Counted from the stretch's first letter, positions 7,251 through 16,328 are shown. The stretch is DNA of 48,399 nucleotides from Pyramidobacter piscolens W5455 (GCF_000177335.1 NZ_ADFP01000123.1:1-48399), one strand, 5' to 3'. Notes: a model not told the origin generated them from the sequence alone. Numbers and translations are program-made.

Positions 7251-8909
7251 TTATTTGCTGTTGGTTGCTTTCAGATCGCGTTCGGTCATGCCGCCGAAAT
7301 CGACCGCCTTGAGCCATTCCGTGGGGTAGCCGGGGGTCTTCTGCGATCCGTCGGGCTGCATGACGCCGCCGTCGCAGTATTTGCCGATCAGCTCGAAGGC
7401 GAAATCCCACCAGCCGTCGTTGACTTCGTTCATGGCCTTGTTGGTGTAGGCCGTCAGGTATTCGACCGCCTTCTTGGGATCCTTCTTGTACAGCTCGACG
7501 GCGTGGTCTTCGATCGTCTTCTGGTCGGCGAAGAACTTGTCCTCGTAGCTGGCCTTCTTGGCGCGGATCTCGGGATAGATGGCGTCCCAGCGGATCGTCG
7601 CCCAGTTGTTGACGAGGTTGAACGCCCACCAGGCGCTGTCGCGGTCGAACACGTGGCGCTTCGTCTCGCTCCACGCCTTGGGCACGGAGGTCACGCCGCA
7701 GTAAATGGGCACGTAAACGGTGGTGTCGGGGGAATCCTCGCCGAACCACAGCACGCCGCCCACGGCGTCGGGCATGTCGGCGCGGCTCTGCGAGACGAAA
7801 CTGTAGGAGCAGCGGAACAGAGCGATGGGACGCTCCCAATCGTCGCCTTTGCGATCCTCGGGACGCACGTCCTTGGGCGTCTGCCAGCGGCTGGGGCAGC
7901 CAAAGGGACCGGCGGCCAGACCCTTGGTGAGGTCGTAGTCGGTGCCTTCGAGGTGGTCGCTGTAAACGTCCATGATGTCCTTGACGGAGAGTTTCTTGTC
8001 GGGCTTGACGGAGAAGGGGTACATTTCCCACTTGGCCAGCACGGGGAACTTCTGCGAAGGAGCGACCAGGTTCAAGGCTCTCCACTCGCGGCGTGCGGCG
8101 TAGTAGGCGTAGCCGTAAGGCTCGGGATTGAAGATGGCGGAGAAGTCGAACGGTTCGCCCTGCTTCCACCAGCCCATGGCCTCGGGCAGCTTGGTGATGT
8201 CGGTGGAGTGCATGGTGTTTTCGGTGTCGTTCAGATCGATGACGCCGAGGCGCGAACGGTTGGCGCCGACGAACACTTCATCGTCGGGAAGGCGCTTGGC
8301 CGCCCAGTGGGCGCCGGGATTGCCGGAATCCTTGTTCCACAGCCCGCCGCCGCAGACTTCGAAGACCCAGCATTCCTTGGGATCGCCGATGATCAGCGTC
8401 TCGCCGCCGTCGGCGTAACCGTACTTTTCGGCCAGCGCGCCCATGACCTTGATCGCTTCGCGGGCCGTCTTGGCGCGGGCCAGACCGAGCGCTTCGAGAT
8501 TCTCGATGTACATCAGTCCTTCGGTGGAAGCCAGTTCGTCGCGGCCGCTCCAGGTGAACTCGCCCATCATCAGCTGCTGATCGTTCATGAAGGGATAGCC
8601 GATCTGGAAGTAGGTGTAGGTGTGCGCGGCCTGCGGGATCTCGCCGACTTTGCGCAGCGGCTTGTTGGGGCGGGTGTCGACGCACATGACGTTGTAGATG
8701 TCGACCATTTCGCCTTCTTTGTGGTCGCCGCCGGGAATGATCTTGATGCGGTTGTCGTACCAGCCGTCGCAGGTATGGCTCACCATGACGGAGCCGTCCG
8801 CCGACGCTTTGGCCCCCACGCCCATGGGCGTGCAGGCCATCGACGCCGCCGCCGAGAAGAGCAGGGCGGCGCTGGCGAAGGCCGCTGCCGAGAAACGTTT
8901 CATTTCCAT
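7251..8909 (-). CDS. Secreted C69-family dipeptidase (copy 3)
   Basis: 552 aa, closely similar to copies 1 and 4. The signal peptide ends S-M-A before Cys26, then CTPMGVGAKASADGS. Shared blocks include HTCDGWYDNRI, EIPQAAHTYTYFQIGYPF, WAAKRLPDDEVFVGANRSR, LEGTDYDLTKGLAAGPFG and the tail PGYPTEWLKAVDFGG. ATG 8909 has GGAGG 9 bases upstream; ATG 8903 is a less well spaced alternative. It is followed by its own terminator at 7172-7226, so it is probably a single-gene transcript. Role: releasing amino acids from dipeptides in the periplasm for fermentation (inferred from the family and the signal peptide). Confidence 0.93.
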   Translation of the reverse strand: MEMKRFSAAAFASAALLFSAAASMACTPMGVGAKASADGSVMVSHTCDGWYDNRIKIIPGGDHKEGEMVDIYNVMCVDTRPNKPLRKVGEIPQAAHTYTYFQIGYPFMNDQQLMMGEFTWSGRDELASTEGLMYIENLEALGLARAKTAREAIKVMGALAEKYGYADGGETLIIGDPKECWVFEVCGGGLWNKDSGNPGAHWAAKRLPDDEVFVGANRSRLGVIDLNDTENTMHSTDITKLPEAMGWWKQGEPFDFSAIFNPEPYGYAYYAARREWRALNLVAPSQKFPVLAKWEMYPFSVKPDKKLSVKDIMDVYSDHLEGTDYDLTKGLAAGPFGCPSRWQTPKDVRPEDRKGDDWERPIALFRCSYSFVSQSRADMPDAVGGVLWFGEDSPDTTVYVPIYCGVTSVPKAWSETKRHVFDRDSAWWAFNLVNNWATIRWDAIYPEIRAKKASYEDKFFADQKTIEDHAVELYKKDPKKAVEYLTAYTNKAMNEVNDGWWDFAFELIGKYCDGGVMQPDGSQKTPGYPTEWLKAVDFGGMTERDLKATNSK

Positions 8910-9380
8910 TCCTAATGACCTCCTTGAAATCTGCCTGCCGTTTGCAGGAATCTAAGAAAACTCCGCGCCGCCCTCATGGGCAGAACGGTATTGCACAGAA
9001 AATATTCGAAGAAGGAACCTGCGGAAATTTGCAAAACCGAGGGGAAGGCGTTGAACGAAGCCTCTTCTCAAGCATTGAGAAAGTCGACGCAAATTTTCGG
9101 TTAAAGAAACGTTCAGATCGTGAAAAGTGTAACAGCTTTTCCCCACAAGATAAAGATTTAGGAAATTATTCCGTCGTTTTTGTTCTTTACGTGTGTTGTT
9201 GTCTGAAAATTATGAGTCATTGAGAGAGGCTGCCCCAAAACTACAGAATTGTCTTTCAAGGTGAATGATGCCACTTCGTTCCGAATTATACGCGGTGTTG
9301 TAACGCTGAATAGAGTTCATCAAAAAAGAATCATAATCATCGGCACGGCCAGTGGTTATGATCGCCGCGACGAGTGTTTT
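8910..9380. other. Intergenic region without a recognisable gene
   Basis: About 470 bases between the third dipeptidase and the reductase gene, both on the minus strand, so it must contain the dipeptidase promoter. AT-rich stretches are present but no convincing -35/-10 pair stands out. A short palindrome TTCTCAA-GCA-TTGAGAA lies at 9065-9081. The reductase terminator is at 9330-9362. No credible coding region is seen. Confidence 0.6.
9330..9362 (-). terminator. Probable terminator of the ArsC-like gene
   Basis: On the minus strand ATCATAA pairs with TTATGAT around a 19-base loop and is followed directly by TCTTTTTT. It begins about 20 bases after the stop codon at 9381. Confidence 0.55.
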
Positions 9381-9746
9381 TCACAGGCGTTGTTTTTTCA
9401 GAGCCTTGCCCCAGTCCGCTTCTTTGAAACCGGGCAGCGCCGCTTCAGGCGTAATCAGCAGGGGACGCTTGACGAGCATTCCGTCTGTGGCCAGAAGCTC
9501 ATACGCTTCCTCGTCGGACATGTCGGACAGGCGGTCTTTGACGTTCAGCGAACGATAGAGCATTCCGCTTGTGTTGAAAAAGCGCCGCACAGGCAGACCG
9601 CTTTTTTCGTGCCACGCGCGCAGTTCGGCGGCCGTGGGGCGATCGTCCGCGATGGCGCGCTTTTCGTAGGGAACGCCGTTGTCTTTCAGCCACTGTTCGG
9701 CCTTTTTGCACGTGCTGCATCTCTCGTAACACAGAAAAAGATTCAT
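9381..9746 (-). CDS. ArsC/Spx/YffB-family thioredoxin-fold protein
   Basis: 121 aa, the usual size for the family. MNLFLCYERCSTCKKAEQWL is the N-terminal strand with the CxxC redox pair (CSTC), then KRAIADDRPTAAEL, the FNTSGMLYRSL motif and the KRPLLIT cis-proline segment. Members include arsenate reductases and regulators of RNA polymerase (Spx), but most YffB-like copies have no proven role. The start at 9746 is preferred because MNLFL is the normal family start and GGAG lies 10 bases upstream; an open frame continues far upstream but does not look coding. No arsenic genes are nearby, so an arsenate function is not supported by context. Confidence 0.85.
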   Translation of the reverse strand: MNLFLCYERCSTCKKAEQWLKDNGVPYEKRAIADDRPTAAELRAWHEKSGLPVRRFFNTSGMLYRSLNVKDRLSDMSDEEAYELLATDGMLVKRPLLITPEAALPGFKEADWGKALKKQRL

Positions 9747-9836
9747 GCTTCTCACGCTCCGTTCCATGATTGCGCCGGCAGCGCGGCCGGCTTTGTCTTG
9801 AAATCCATATCGCACAGAAATGTTATGGTGGCTCAT

Positions 9837-10174
9837 TGTAAAATGAAGTTGAACATCAGAGAGGTAAGAAACAAAACAAGACCCATATGATGTCAAATAT
9901 AAGCGCCGGCCGATACCACCTCGGAGGATGCCGCTACGGATCAGGCACATTCTATCACAGAAGGATGCCCAAAGGGAAAACATCTGACTTACGCTGTGGC
10001 CCCCATCCAGGGACGTCTCAAAGACGGGCACTCGAGCATTCAGGGAGCTGGAGAGCGCAACTGCGCCCCCACGCTGCGGACGTTGATGCGATTTCATGGA
10101 GAAATCCGAATTCACCGCTTCTGTCGAACGGCGTCGCTTTCTTTACGCTCTCTGATGTTTAACTTCATTTTACA
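9837..10174. repeat. Inverted repeat pair (27 bp, 26/27 match) bounding about 340 bp
   Basis: The left arm (9837-9863) and right arm (10148-10174, reverse orientation) share TGTAAAATGAAGTT, then AACATCAGAGAG, with one mismatch; similarity continues outward as CTCAT. Each arm reads inward as ATG AAG TTR AAC ATC AGA GAG (MKLNIRE) and stops after 15 or 18 codons. MKLNIRE is a common start for XRE-type HTH proteins, so the arms could be stubs of duplicated regulator genes or the ends of a small element. On the left side a fair promoter (TTGAAA 9798, 17-base gap, TGTTAT 9821) points into the repeat; on the right arm a GGAG lies 11 bases before the ATG. The interior contains no convincing gene. Confidence 0.7.
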
Positions 10175-10246
10175 TGAGTCTCCTCTTTTTATTTTCATTC
10201 GGCATGTGTTATTATTAACAAATGAGATCTTTGTCTTTTTGCGCGG

Positions 10247-12304
10247 ATGCGCAAGATGGCGATATCGATCATCCGAACGAGTGACGGTGCTGAGATGACG
10301 AGAATTTCCCGTGCGGCGTCGCGAACGACGCTGTTGATTTTTTGCCTGATGCAGATTCTGTGGAGCGGAAAACCCGCCGCTGGGGTTGAAGCGGCGCCCG
10401 ACATGGTGATCGGTGCGGGCGAAGGGCGGACAATACGCGTGCTCTGCATGGAGACGCAGCCTCCGTATCTTCAGATCGACTCTCGCGGCAGGATGCGGGG
10501 CGTGTACGTCGATCTGCTCGAACTGATCGCCCAGAAGGAGAAGATGCGCTTTCTCCTTTCGCCGCGCGGCGCGGGCGACGTGAGGAACTCCATGTACCAG
10601 ATCCAGCCGGAGATCGTGCTCGGCGCGCTGTACCCCGTGGATCCCGAGCAGGAACGATTCGGTTATCTCCCCGTGCGCAATCTCGACCCGATCGATCCCG
10701 GCATGGCCGAGAACGTGGCGCGGATCCGCGAGGACTTCCCCGAAAACGAGCGGGATTCGCTGTGTTTCGCCCTGCCGTTCCTGTGGGAGTCGTCGACCGT
10801 GTTTCTGCCGAGCGGGCGGACCGACGGGCTGAGCGAGCTGCGCGGAAAAAGGATCTGCGTCGTCGCCGGCGCGCCGGAAGAGAAATTTTTGACGAATCTG
10901 GGATTCAAAAAGGAGATCATGCACTGTCCGTCCGCGGCCGACGGGCTGCGCATCCTGGCGTCGGGCATGTGCGACGCCTTCGTCTGCGAGACGTTCCAGG
11001 GGCGCTATCAGCTGGCGCAGACGCGGCGGTACCGCTATGCCGTCGACGCGCGCAAGCTGCCGCTGCAGTCTTACGAGCGCGGGCTGGTGGTGCTGCACGG
11101 CGACGCGGCGATGGCGCTCAAGATCGGCCACGCGCTGGCGGAGATGAAGCTCGACGGGCGCTACAACGCCGTGATGAACAAATGGCTGGGGCAATACGAC
11201 GAATTCGTGCTCAGTCCGCAGATCCTCATGCAGGCGGGCTGCGTCGTCCTGCTGTTCATCGCCGCGATCCTCTTCTGGAACCACGAACTGAAGCGGAAGA
11301 TCCGCATCGCCGCCAGCGAGCGCGACCGGATCCTCGATTTTGTCTGCGACGGGATCCTCGCCGTCGATCCTTCGGGGCGGATCACCATGCTGAACCGCAT
11401 CGCCAAACTGCTGCTGGACCTGAAGGACAGCGACGTCGGCAAGCTCGCCGACGAACTGATCCCCGGGCTCGACATCCAGAAAGTGATCGGCGACTGTCAG
11501 CCCGTGTACAATCTCGAGCAGAACCTGCGCGAGGCGCTGGTGTCGTGCAACAAGGTGCCGGTGTTCATCAACGGGAACTGTTACGGCGCCATCGTCACGC
11601 TGCGCGATCTTTCGGAACTGCAGGCGATGGCGGAGGAGATGACGGGCGTGAAGATGTACGTGGAATCGCTGCGCATCCACAATCACGAGTTCATGAACAC
11701 GCTCCAGGCCATTTCCGGCCTGATCCAGCTGAGGCAGTACGACAGGGCGGTGGCCTACATCGCCGCGGAAACGGATTCGAGCCAGTCGGCGCATTCGTTC
11801 ATGACGGAACGGATCAAGAACGCCGCCGTCTGCGGCGTGCTGATGGGCAAGGCCGGGCTGTGCCGCGAGCAGGGCATCAATTTTGTTCTCGAAGCCGACA
11901 GCTCCTGCGCCGATCACAGCGCCGAGATCAGCGAGCGGTCGCTGGTGATCGTCGTCGGCAATCTGATGCAGAACGCGGTGGAGGCGCTTCAGGAAAAGGG
12001 CGTCGACGAACGCGCCGAGATCCGTTTTTCCATGTACGACGAATCGGGCTACATCTTCCTGAGCGTGCGCGACAACGCCGGTCTGATGAACGCCGGCATC
12101 GCGGAGCGTCTTTTCGACAAGGGCTTCAGCACGAAGAAAAAAGGACGGCCTTCGGGCTTTGGACTTTATACGATCAGCAATATCGTAACGTCGCTTGGCG
12201 GCGACATTTCAGTGGATTTTGCGGAGGGGGAGTACACGGATTTCACCGTGACGATCCCTCTTCCGAAGAAACAGGAGGAGCTCGTTTATGCCGGAAGCTA
12301 TTGA
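10247..12304 (+). CDS. CitA/DcuS-type sensor histidine kinase with a solute-binding sensor domain
   Basis: 685 aa, inner-membrane kinase. Order: N-terminal membrane segment or signal (about 22-40), a periplasmic domain (about 60-315) resembling family-3 solute-binding proteins (IRVLCMETQPPYLQ, GVYVDLLELIAQ, FLWESSTVFLP, LRGKRICVVAG), a second membrane span (about 326-343), a PAS domain (about 355-460), the HNHEFMNTLQ phospho-acceptor box with His near residue 480, and an ATPase domain with NLMQNAVEAL (about 570) and SGFGLYTI (about 634). The H-box and Spo0B-like layout are those of the CitA/DcuS group, but the usual periplasmic PAS sensor is replaced by a binding-protein-like domain. The start is uncertain: ATG 10247 or ATG 10295, neither with a strong ribosome site. 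Overlaps the response regulator gene by 17 bases. Confidence 0.88.
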   Translation: MRKMAISIIRTSDGAEMTRISRAASRTTLLIFCLMQILWSGKPAAGVEAAPDMVIGAGEGRTIRVLCMETQPPYLQIDSRGRMRGVYVDLLELIAQKEKMRFLLSPRGAGDVRNSMYQIQPEIVLGALYPVDPEQERFGYLPVRNLDPIDPGMAENVARIREDFPENERDSLCFALPFLWESSTVFLPSGRTDGLSELRGKRICVVAGAPEEKFLTNLGFKKEIMHCPSAADGLRILASGMCDAFVCETFQGRYQLAQTRRYRYAVDARKLPLQSYERGLVVLHGDAAMALKIGHALAEMKLDGRYNAVMNKWLGQYDEFVLSPQILMQAGCVVLLFIAAILFWNHELKRKIRIAASERDRILDFVCDGILAVDPSGRITMLNRIAKLLLDLKDSDVGKLADELIPGLDIQKVIGDCQPVYNLEQNLREALVSCNKVPVFINGNCYGAIVTLRDLSELQAMAEEMTGVKMYVESLRIHNHEFMNTLQAISGLIQLRQYDRAVAYIAAETDSSQSAHSFMTERIKNAAVCGVLMGKAGLCREQGINFVLEADSSCADHSAEISERSLVIVVGNLMQNAVEALQEKGVDERAEIRFSMYDESGYIFLSVRDNAGLMNAGIAERLFDKGFSTKKKGRPSGFGLYTISNIVTSLGGDISVDFAEGEYTDFTVTIPLPKKQEELVYAGSY

Positions 12305-12974
12305 TGTGCTCATTGTCGAAGACGATCCGATGGTGGCGGCGATCCACCGCCAGTTTATCGGCGCCGTCTCGGGATTTATCGTCGCGGGAGTGGTTTCCAG
12401 CGGCAAAGACGCGCTGGAATTCTTGCAGCGGCATCCCGTTCGCCTCGTGATCCTGGACGTTTTCCTGCCGGGCATGGACGGCGTGGCCACGCTGCAGAAG
12501 ATCCGCGAGATGAACCGCACCGTCGGCGTCATCGTCGTGTCGGCGTCGCGCGATACCAACACGATCAACGCCGTGCTCAAGGCGGGGGCTTTCGATTACG
12601 TGATCAAGCCCTTCGTCTTCGAGCGCATCCAGACGTCGCTGCGTTCGTTCCAGCAGCTGGAAAACCGCCTCAACCGCGGCGCCGACCAGATCGACCAGAA
12701 GGAACTGGATCGACTGCTGCAGGTCCAACAGAAAGAGACATCTACCAACGATCTGCCCAAGGGGCTGAACCCGCAGACGCTGCAGCAGGTGAAGAACCTC
12801 CTCGGGCACGCCGCCTCGCCGCTGTCTTCGGTCGAAACGGCGCAGGCCCTGAAGATCTCGCGCATCACGGCGCGCCGCTATCTGGAGTATCTTGTCGCCG
12901 CCGGCGAGGCGACGCTGGAACTGGAATATCAGAAAGTCGGCCGCCCCACGAACCGCTACGCGCTGAGGAAATAA
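12288..12974 (+). CDS. CitB/DcuR-type response regulator
   Basis: 228 aa. An N-terminal receiver has the acidic pair Asp12/Asp13, the phospho-acceptor Asp57 in LVILDVFLPG, a Ser/Thr in VIVVSAS and Lys in YVIKPF. The C-terminal half (about 165-228) is a winged-helix-type DNA-binding region with SSVETAQALKISRITARRYLEY, typical of the CitB/DcuR group. The start codon lies inside the kinase gene's 3' end, with AGGAGG upstream, so the two are translationally coupled. Such pairs usually control uptake and fermentation of di- and tricarboxylates; here the target could be the acid-metabolism block at 17520-24721, but no operator has been identified. Confidence 0.92.
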   Translation: MPEAIDVLIVEDDPMVAAIHRQFIGAVSGFIVAGVVSSGKDALEFLQRHPVRLVILDVFLPGMDGVATLQKIREMNRTVGVIVVSASRDTNTINAVLKAGAFDYVIKPFVFERIQTSLRSFQQLENRLNRGADQIDQKELDRLLQVQQKETSTNDLPKGLNPQTLQQVKNLLGHAASPLSSVETAQALKISRITARRYLEYLVAAGEATLELEYQKVGRPTNRYALRK

Positions 12975-12998
12975 GGACCGAGGCGCGCCGGTTCCGCA

Positions 12999-13014
12999 TG
13001 TTCCACGTGGAACG
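12999..13014. promoter_or_regulatory. parS: parS-like site 2
   Basis: TGTTCCACGTGGAACG, 15 of 16 bases symmetrical, matching the parS core. Located 25 bases after the response regulator stop and before the shared terminator. Confidence 0.8.
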
Positions 13015-13084
13015 CTTCGCCTCAAATCCCGTCGGAGTCCGGAACGGCGTGGTATAGAAAAAAAGAAATTGCGCGTTTTCGATC

Positions 13085-13139
13085 AAAAGAACGAGGGCGG
13101 ACGGCCGGATTTTATCCGGCCGTCCGCCCTCGTTCTTTT
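13085..13139. terminator. Strong bidirectional terminator
   Basis: A 26-bp perfect stem with a 3-base TTT loop, beginning AAAAGAACGAGGGCGG and ending in the complementary CGTTCTTTT. It separates the convergent response regulator (+) and fourth dipeptidase (-) genes and can serve both. Confidence 0.92.
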
Positions 13140-13155
13140 GTGTCCGTTTGCGCTT

Positions 13156-14850
13156 TTACAGGGAGATGCCCGAGAACGAGCCGCTGAGCTTTGGGCCGCC
13201 CAGCTTTTTCAGGTCGCGTTCGGACGTCGCGCCGAAATCGACCCGTTCCAGCCATTCGGCGGGATAGCCGGGCGTCGTCATCGCCCCCTGCGGCGTCATC
13301 ACGCCGCCGTCGTGGTATTTCCCGATCAGCTCGAAGGCGAAGCTCCACCAGCCGTCGCACAGCTCGTCCATCTGCGCGCAGGTGTGTTCGGTGACGCGCT
13401 GCACGGCCTCTTCGCCGCGGCCGCGGGCGCAGAGGTCGGCGATCTCGTTCTCGAAGCCCGTCTGCGCGGCGAGGAAACGCTCTTCGTACCGGGCGCGACG
13501 GGCGCGGATATCCTGATACATGGCGTCCCATCTCAGACAGGCCCAGTTGTTCACCAGCGTAAACGCCCACCAGGCGCAGCTGCGGTCGAAGACGTGGCTC
13601 TTGCCCTCGCGCCACGGCGCGGGCACCTCCAGCACGCCGCTGTAAACGGGGACGTAGACGGTCGTGTCCGGGGCGCCGAGACCGAACCACAGCACGCCGC
13701 CCACGGGATCGGGCAGCCAGCCGCGGCACTGGGCCACGAAACTGTACGCGCAGCGGTAGATGGCGATGGATCGCTCCCAGTCGTCGGTTTTGCGCCCCTC
13801 GGGGCGGCTCGCGGCGGGCGTGAACCAGCGCACGGGGCAGCCGAAGGGACCGGCCGCCAGCCCCTTGGTGAGGTCGTAGTCGGTGCCTTCCAGATGGTCG
13901 CTGTACACGTCCATCAGATCCTGCACGGTCAGTTTTTTGTCGGGAACGACGCTGAACGGATAGGCTTCGTGGCAGTCGATGACGGGGAATCCCCGCGACG
14001 GCGCGACGAGATTCAGCGCGCGCCATTCGCGCCGCGAGGCGTAGAATGCGTAACCATACGGTTCGGGGTTGAAGATCTTGGAAAAGTCGAACGGTTCGCC
14101 CGGCTTCCACCAATCCTGTTTTTCGGCGTAGCCGGTCAGCTCCGAGCCGAGCATGAGCGTATCGCTTTCGGCCAGTTCGATCACGCCGAGGCGCGATCGG
14201 TTGGCCCCCACGAAGAAGCCGTCGTCGGGGATGCGCCGCGCCGCCCAGTGCGCGCCGGGGCGTCCGCAGCCGGGCTCCCAGTCCGTTCCGGCGCCGACGA
14301 TTTCGAAGACCCAGGCTTCGTTGGGGTCGCCGACGACCAGAGTCTCGCCGCCATCGGCGTAGCCGTGTTCCTCGGCGAACTGCCCCATCAGGCGCACGGC
14401 GTCGCGCGCGGTCGCGCAGCGGGCCAGCGCCAGCGCTTCGAGATTCTCGATGTAAAAGACGCCCTGCGGCGAGGCCAGCTCGGGACGCCCCGTCCAGGTG
14501 AACTCGCCGATGATGACCTGCTTCTCGTTCATGAACGGGTAGGCGATCTGGAAATAGGTGTAGGTGCGCGCCGCCTGAGGCACGGAGCCGACCTTGCGCA
14601 GCGGCTCGGCGGGGTGGTTGGCGTGACACATGACATTGTAAATGTCGACCGTCTCACCGGGCGCGTGCTCGCCGCCGCGGATCACGCGGATGCGCTGGTC
14701 GTACCAGCCGTCGCAGCTGTGCGTGACCAGCACCGAACCGTCGGCGGTGGCGTTGCGTCCCGCGCCCATGGTCGTGCAGGCCCGCGCCGCAGAGGCGTGC
14801 GCCGCCAGTGCGGCCGCCGTTAAAAGGATGAAAAGAACGAAGAAGGACAT
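13156..14850 (-). CDS. Secreted C69-family dipeptidase (copy 4)
   Basis: 564 aa from the preferred start. The signal peptide ends A-R-A before Cys25, followed by CTTMGAGRNATADGS. Family blocks match copies 1 and 3: HSCDGWYDQRIR, VPQAARTYTYFQIAYPFMN, LEGTDYDLTKGLAAGPFG and the PGYPAEWLERVDFG tail. The start at 14850 is chosen because GGGAGG lies about 8 bases upstream and a normal signal peptide follows; an in-frame upstream ATG at 14895 would bury it. Divergent from fprA, with about 230 bases between. Confidence 0.93.
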   Translation of the reverse strand: MSFFVLFILLTAAALAAHASAARACTTMGAGRNATADGSVLVTHSCDGWYDQRIRVIRGGEHAPGETVDIYNVMCHANHPAEPLRKVGSVPQAARTYTYFQIAYPFMNEKQVIIGEFTWTGRPELASPQGVFYIENLEALALARCATARDAVRLMGQFAEEHGYADGGETLVVGDPNEAWVFEIVGAGTDWEPGCGRPGAHWAARRIPDDGFFVGANRSRLGVIELAESDTLMLGSELTGYAEKQDWWKPGEPFDFSKIFNPEPYGYAFYASRREWRALNLVAPSRGFPVIDCHEAYPFSVVPDKKLTVQDLMDVYSDHLEGTDYDLTKGLAAGPFGCPVRWFTPAASRPEGRKTDDWERSIAIYRCAYSFVAQCRGWLPDPVGGVLWFGLGAPDTTVYVPVYSGVLEVPAPWREGKSHVFDRSCAWWAFTLVNNWACLRWDAMYQDIRARRARYEERFLAAQTGFENEIADLCARGRGEEAVQRVTEHTCAQMDELCDGWWSFAFELIGKYHDGGVMTPQGAMTTPGYPAEWLERVDFGATSERDLKKLGGPKLSGSFSGISL

Positions 14851-14977
14851 CGCAAAAACCTCCCTGCAAAAATGTGATCGTATCCTGCCGTCCATTATAA
14901 CCTTTCGCCGTTTTTTTGCGAAAACGCTCCGGGCGCCCGCTGCGGACGCGCGTGAGACGGAAAGACGTTCGCTCGCC

Positions 14978-15006
14978 TTGCATGTCCCGACCCCGAATCG
15001 TATAAT
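14978..15006 (+). promoter_or_regulatory. Sigma-70-type promoter for fprA
   Basis: TTGCAT, a 17-base spacer and a perfect TATAAT (15001-15006), about 80 bases ahead of the fprA start codon. Confidence 0.8.
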
Positions 15007-15084
15007 AGAATAGTATGGTTTTCATATATCGCTCGTTTCGTGCCGACGGCGCGTCGAAGTTCATTCTGACCGGGAGGTTTTTTC

Positions 15085-16284
15085 ATGTTGAAGGCGATTT
15101 CCGTATCGGACAAAATCTGGTGGGTCGGCGTCAACGACCGCAAAACGCCGCTCTTCGAAAATCTGTGGTCGCTGCCCTACGGCGTCTCCTACAATTCCTA
15201 TCTGATCGACGACGGAAAAGTGGCGCTGATCGACGGCGTCAAGGCGGAATTTTTCGGCGAATATCTCGAGCGCATCCAGAGCATCATCGGCGGCCGCCCC
15301 GTGGACTATCTGATCGTTAACCACGTCGAGCCCGACCATTCCAGCGCTATCCGCATGCTGCGCCAGGTGTACCCCGACATCACCGTCGTCGCCGACAAAC
15401 AGGCGCTGGCTTTGATCGGGCAATTCTATGGCCCGTCCATGAGCGCGAAGGAAGTGAAGGACGGCGAAACGCTGCCGCTGGGCGCGCACAGCCTGACCTT
15501 CGCCACGATCCCGATGGTGCACTGGCCCGAGACGATGATCTCCTTCGAGAACTCCAGCGGCATCGCCTTTACCTGCGACGCTTTCGGCGGCTACGGCGCG
15601 CTCAACGGCAGCATCTTCGGCGACGAGCTGGACATGCGCGTTTACACCGACGAAGCGCGCCGCTATTACGCCACTATCGTGGCCCGCTTCAGCGTCAACG
15701 TGCAGGCTGCCCTCAAAAAGGCCGCTGCGCTGCCGATCAGGATGATCTGCCCTTCGCACGGCCCCATCCACCGTGGCGACGGCGTGGAAAAAATCGTCCG
15801 GCTTTACGACGGCATGAGCCGCCAGGAGACGACGCAGAGCGCCACGATCGTCTATGGCTCCATGTACGGCAACACCGCCCGCATGGCCGAGTGCGTCGCC
15901 GACGGCCTGTGCCGCGGCGGCGTGGCGGACGTCAAAGTCCACGACGCCGGCACGGCCGACTTGAGCGGGATCATCCGCGACGCGTGGTGCAGCCGCGGCC
16001 TGGCGCTGCTGAGCTGCTGCTACAACATGGGCATGTTCCCCGCCATGATGCCCGTGGTGGAAAAGATCGACAACTGCAAGATCAGCGGCCGCGTGCTCGC
16101 CGTCGCCGGATGCTACAGCTGGAGCAAGGGGGCCGAGCTCAAACCGCTGCAGGCGCTGGCCGCCAAGCCCGGCTGGGACCTGATCGAGAACGTCGTGGAA
16201 GTGAAAAGCTGTCCCACCGAAGCCGACGAAGCTGCCCTGCGCGAAGTGGGCGCGGAAATGGCGCGTCGGATTCGGGCGGACTGA
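15085..16284 (+). CDS. fprA: FprA-family A-type flavoprotein (flavo-diiron protein)
   Basis: 399 aa, cytoplasmic. The N-terminal two-thirds is a metallo-beta-lactamase-like diiron domain with NHVEPDHSS (His80, Glu82, Asp84, His85), HWPET and the CDAFGGYG ligand segments, and the SHGPIHR motif. The C-terminal flavodoxin domain starts near residue 253 with IVYGSMYGNTARM, the FMN phosphate loop. Flavo-diiron proteins reduce oxygen to water and/or nitric oxide to nitrous oxide and protect strict anaerobes. Preceded by its own promoter (14978) and followed by a terminator, so a single-gene transcript. GGGAGG lies 9 bases before ATG. Confidence 0.95.
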   Translation: MLKAISVSDKIWWVGVNDRKTPLFENLWSLPYGVSYNSYLIDDGKVALIDGVKAEFFGEYLERIQSIIGGRPVDYLIVNHVEPDHSSAIRMLRQVYPDITVVADKQALALIGQFYGPSMSAKEVKDGETLPLGAHSLTFATIPMVHWPETMISFENSSGIAFTCDAFGGYGALNGSIFGDELDMRVYTDEARRYYATIVARFSVNVQAALKKAAALPIRMICPSHGPIHRGDGVEKIVRLYDGMSRQETTQSATIVYGSMYGNTARMAECVADGLCRGGVADVKVHDAGTADLSGIIRDAWCSRGLALLSCCYNMGMFPAMMPVVEKIDNCKISGRVLAVAGCYSWSKGAELKPLQALAAKPGWDLIENVVEVKSCPTEADEAALREVGAEMARRIRAD

Positions 16285-16328
16285 CATCGGTAAAATTTTA
16301 CGCGTTCCACCGTCCGGCAGGAGAGCGC

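Noticed and set aside
341-8915. Long plus-strand ORFs opposite the dipeptidase and permease genes (for example 1604-3256, 5238-7229, 7503-8915).
   Set aside because: They are antisense shadows produced by high GC at third codon positions; they have no ribosome sites and lack any family signature, while the minus-strand genes have both.
9226-9245. The sequence GAGAGGCTGCCCCAAAAC looked like an insertion sequence end.
   Set aside because: No partner inverted repeat, target duplication or transposase fragment is visible nearby.
9381-10115. Reading the ArsC-like protein from 10115 as a 244-aa protein.
   Set aside because: The extra 120 residues cross the inverted-repeat region and have no family match; the family's normal N-terminus begins at 9746.
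10112-11917. A 601-residue minus-strand ORF opposite the sensor kinase.
   Set aside because: Shadow of the kinase; only its last codons (the right inverted repeat) are of interest, and those are described as a repeat.
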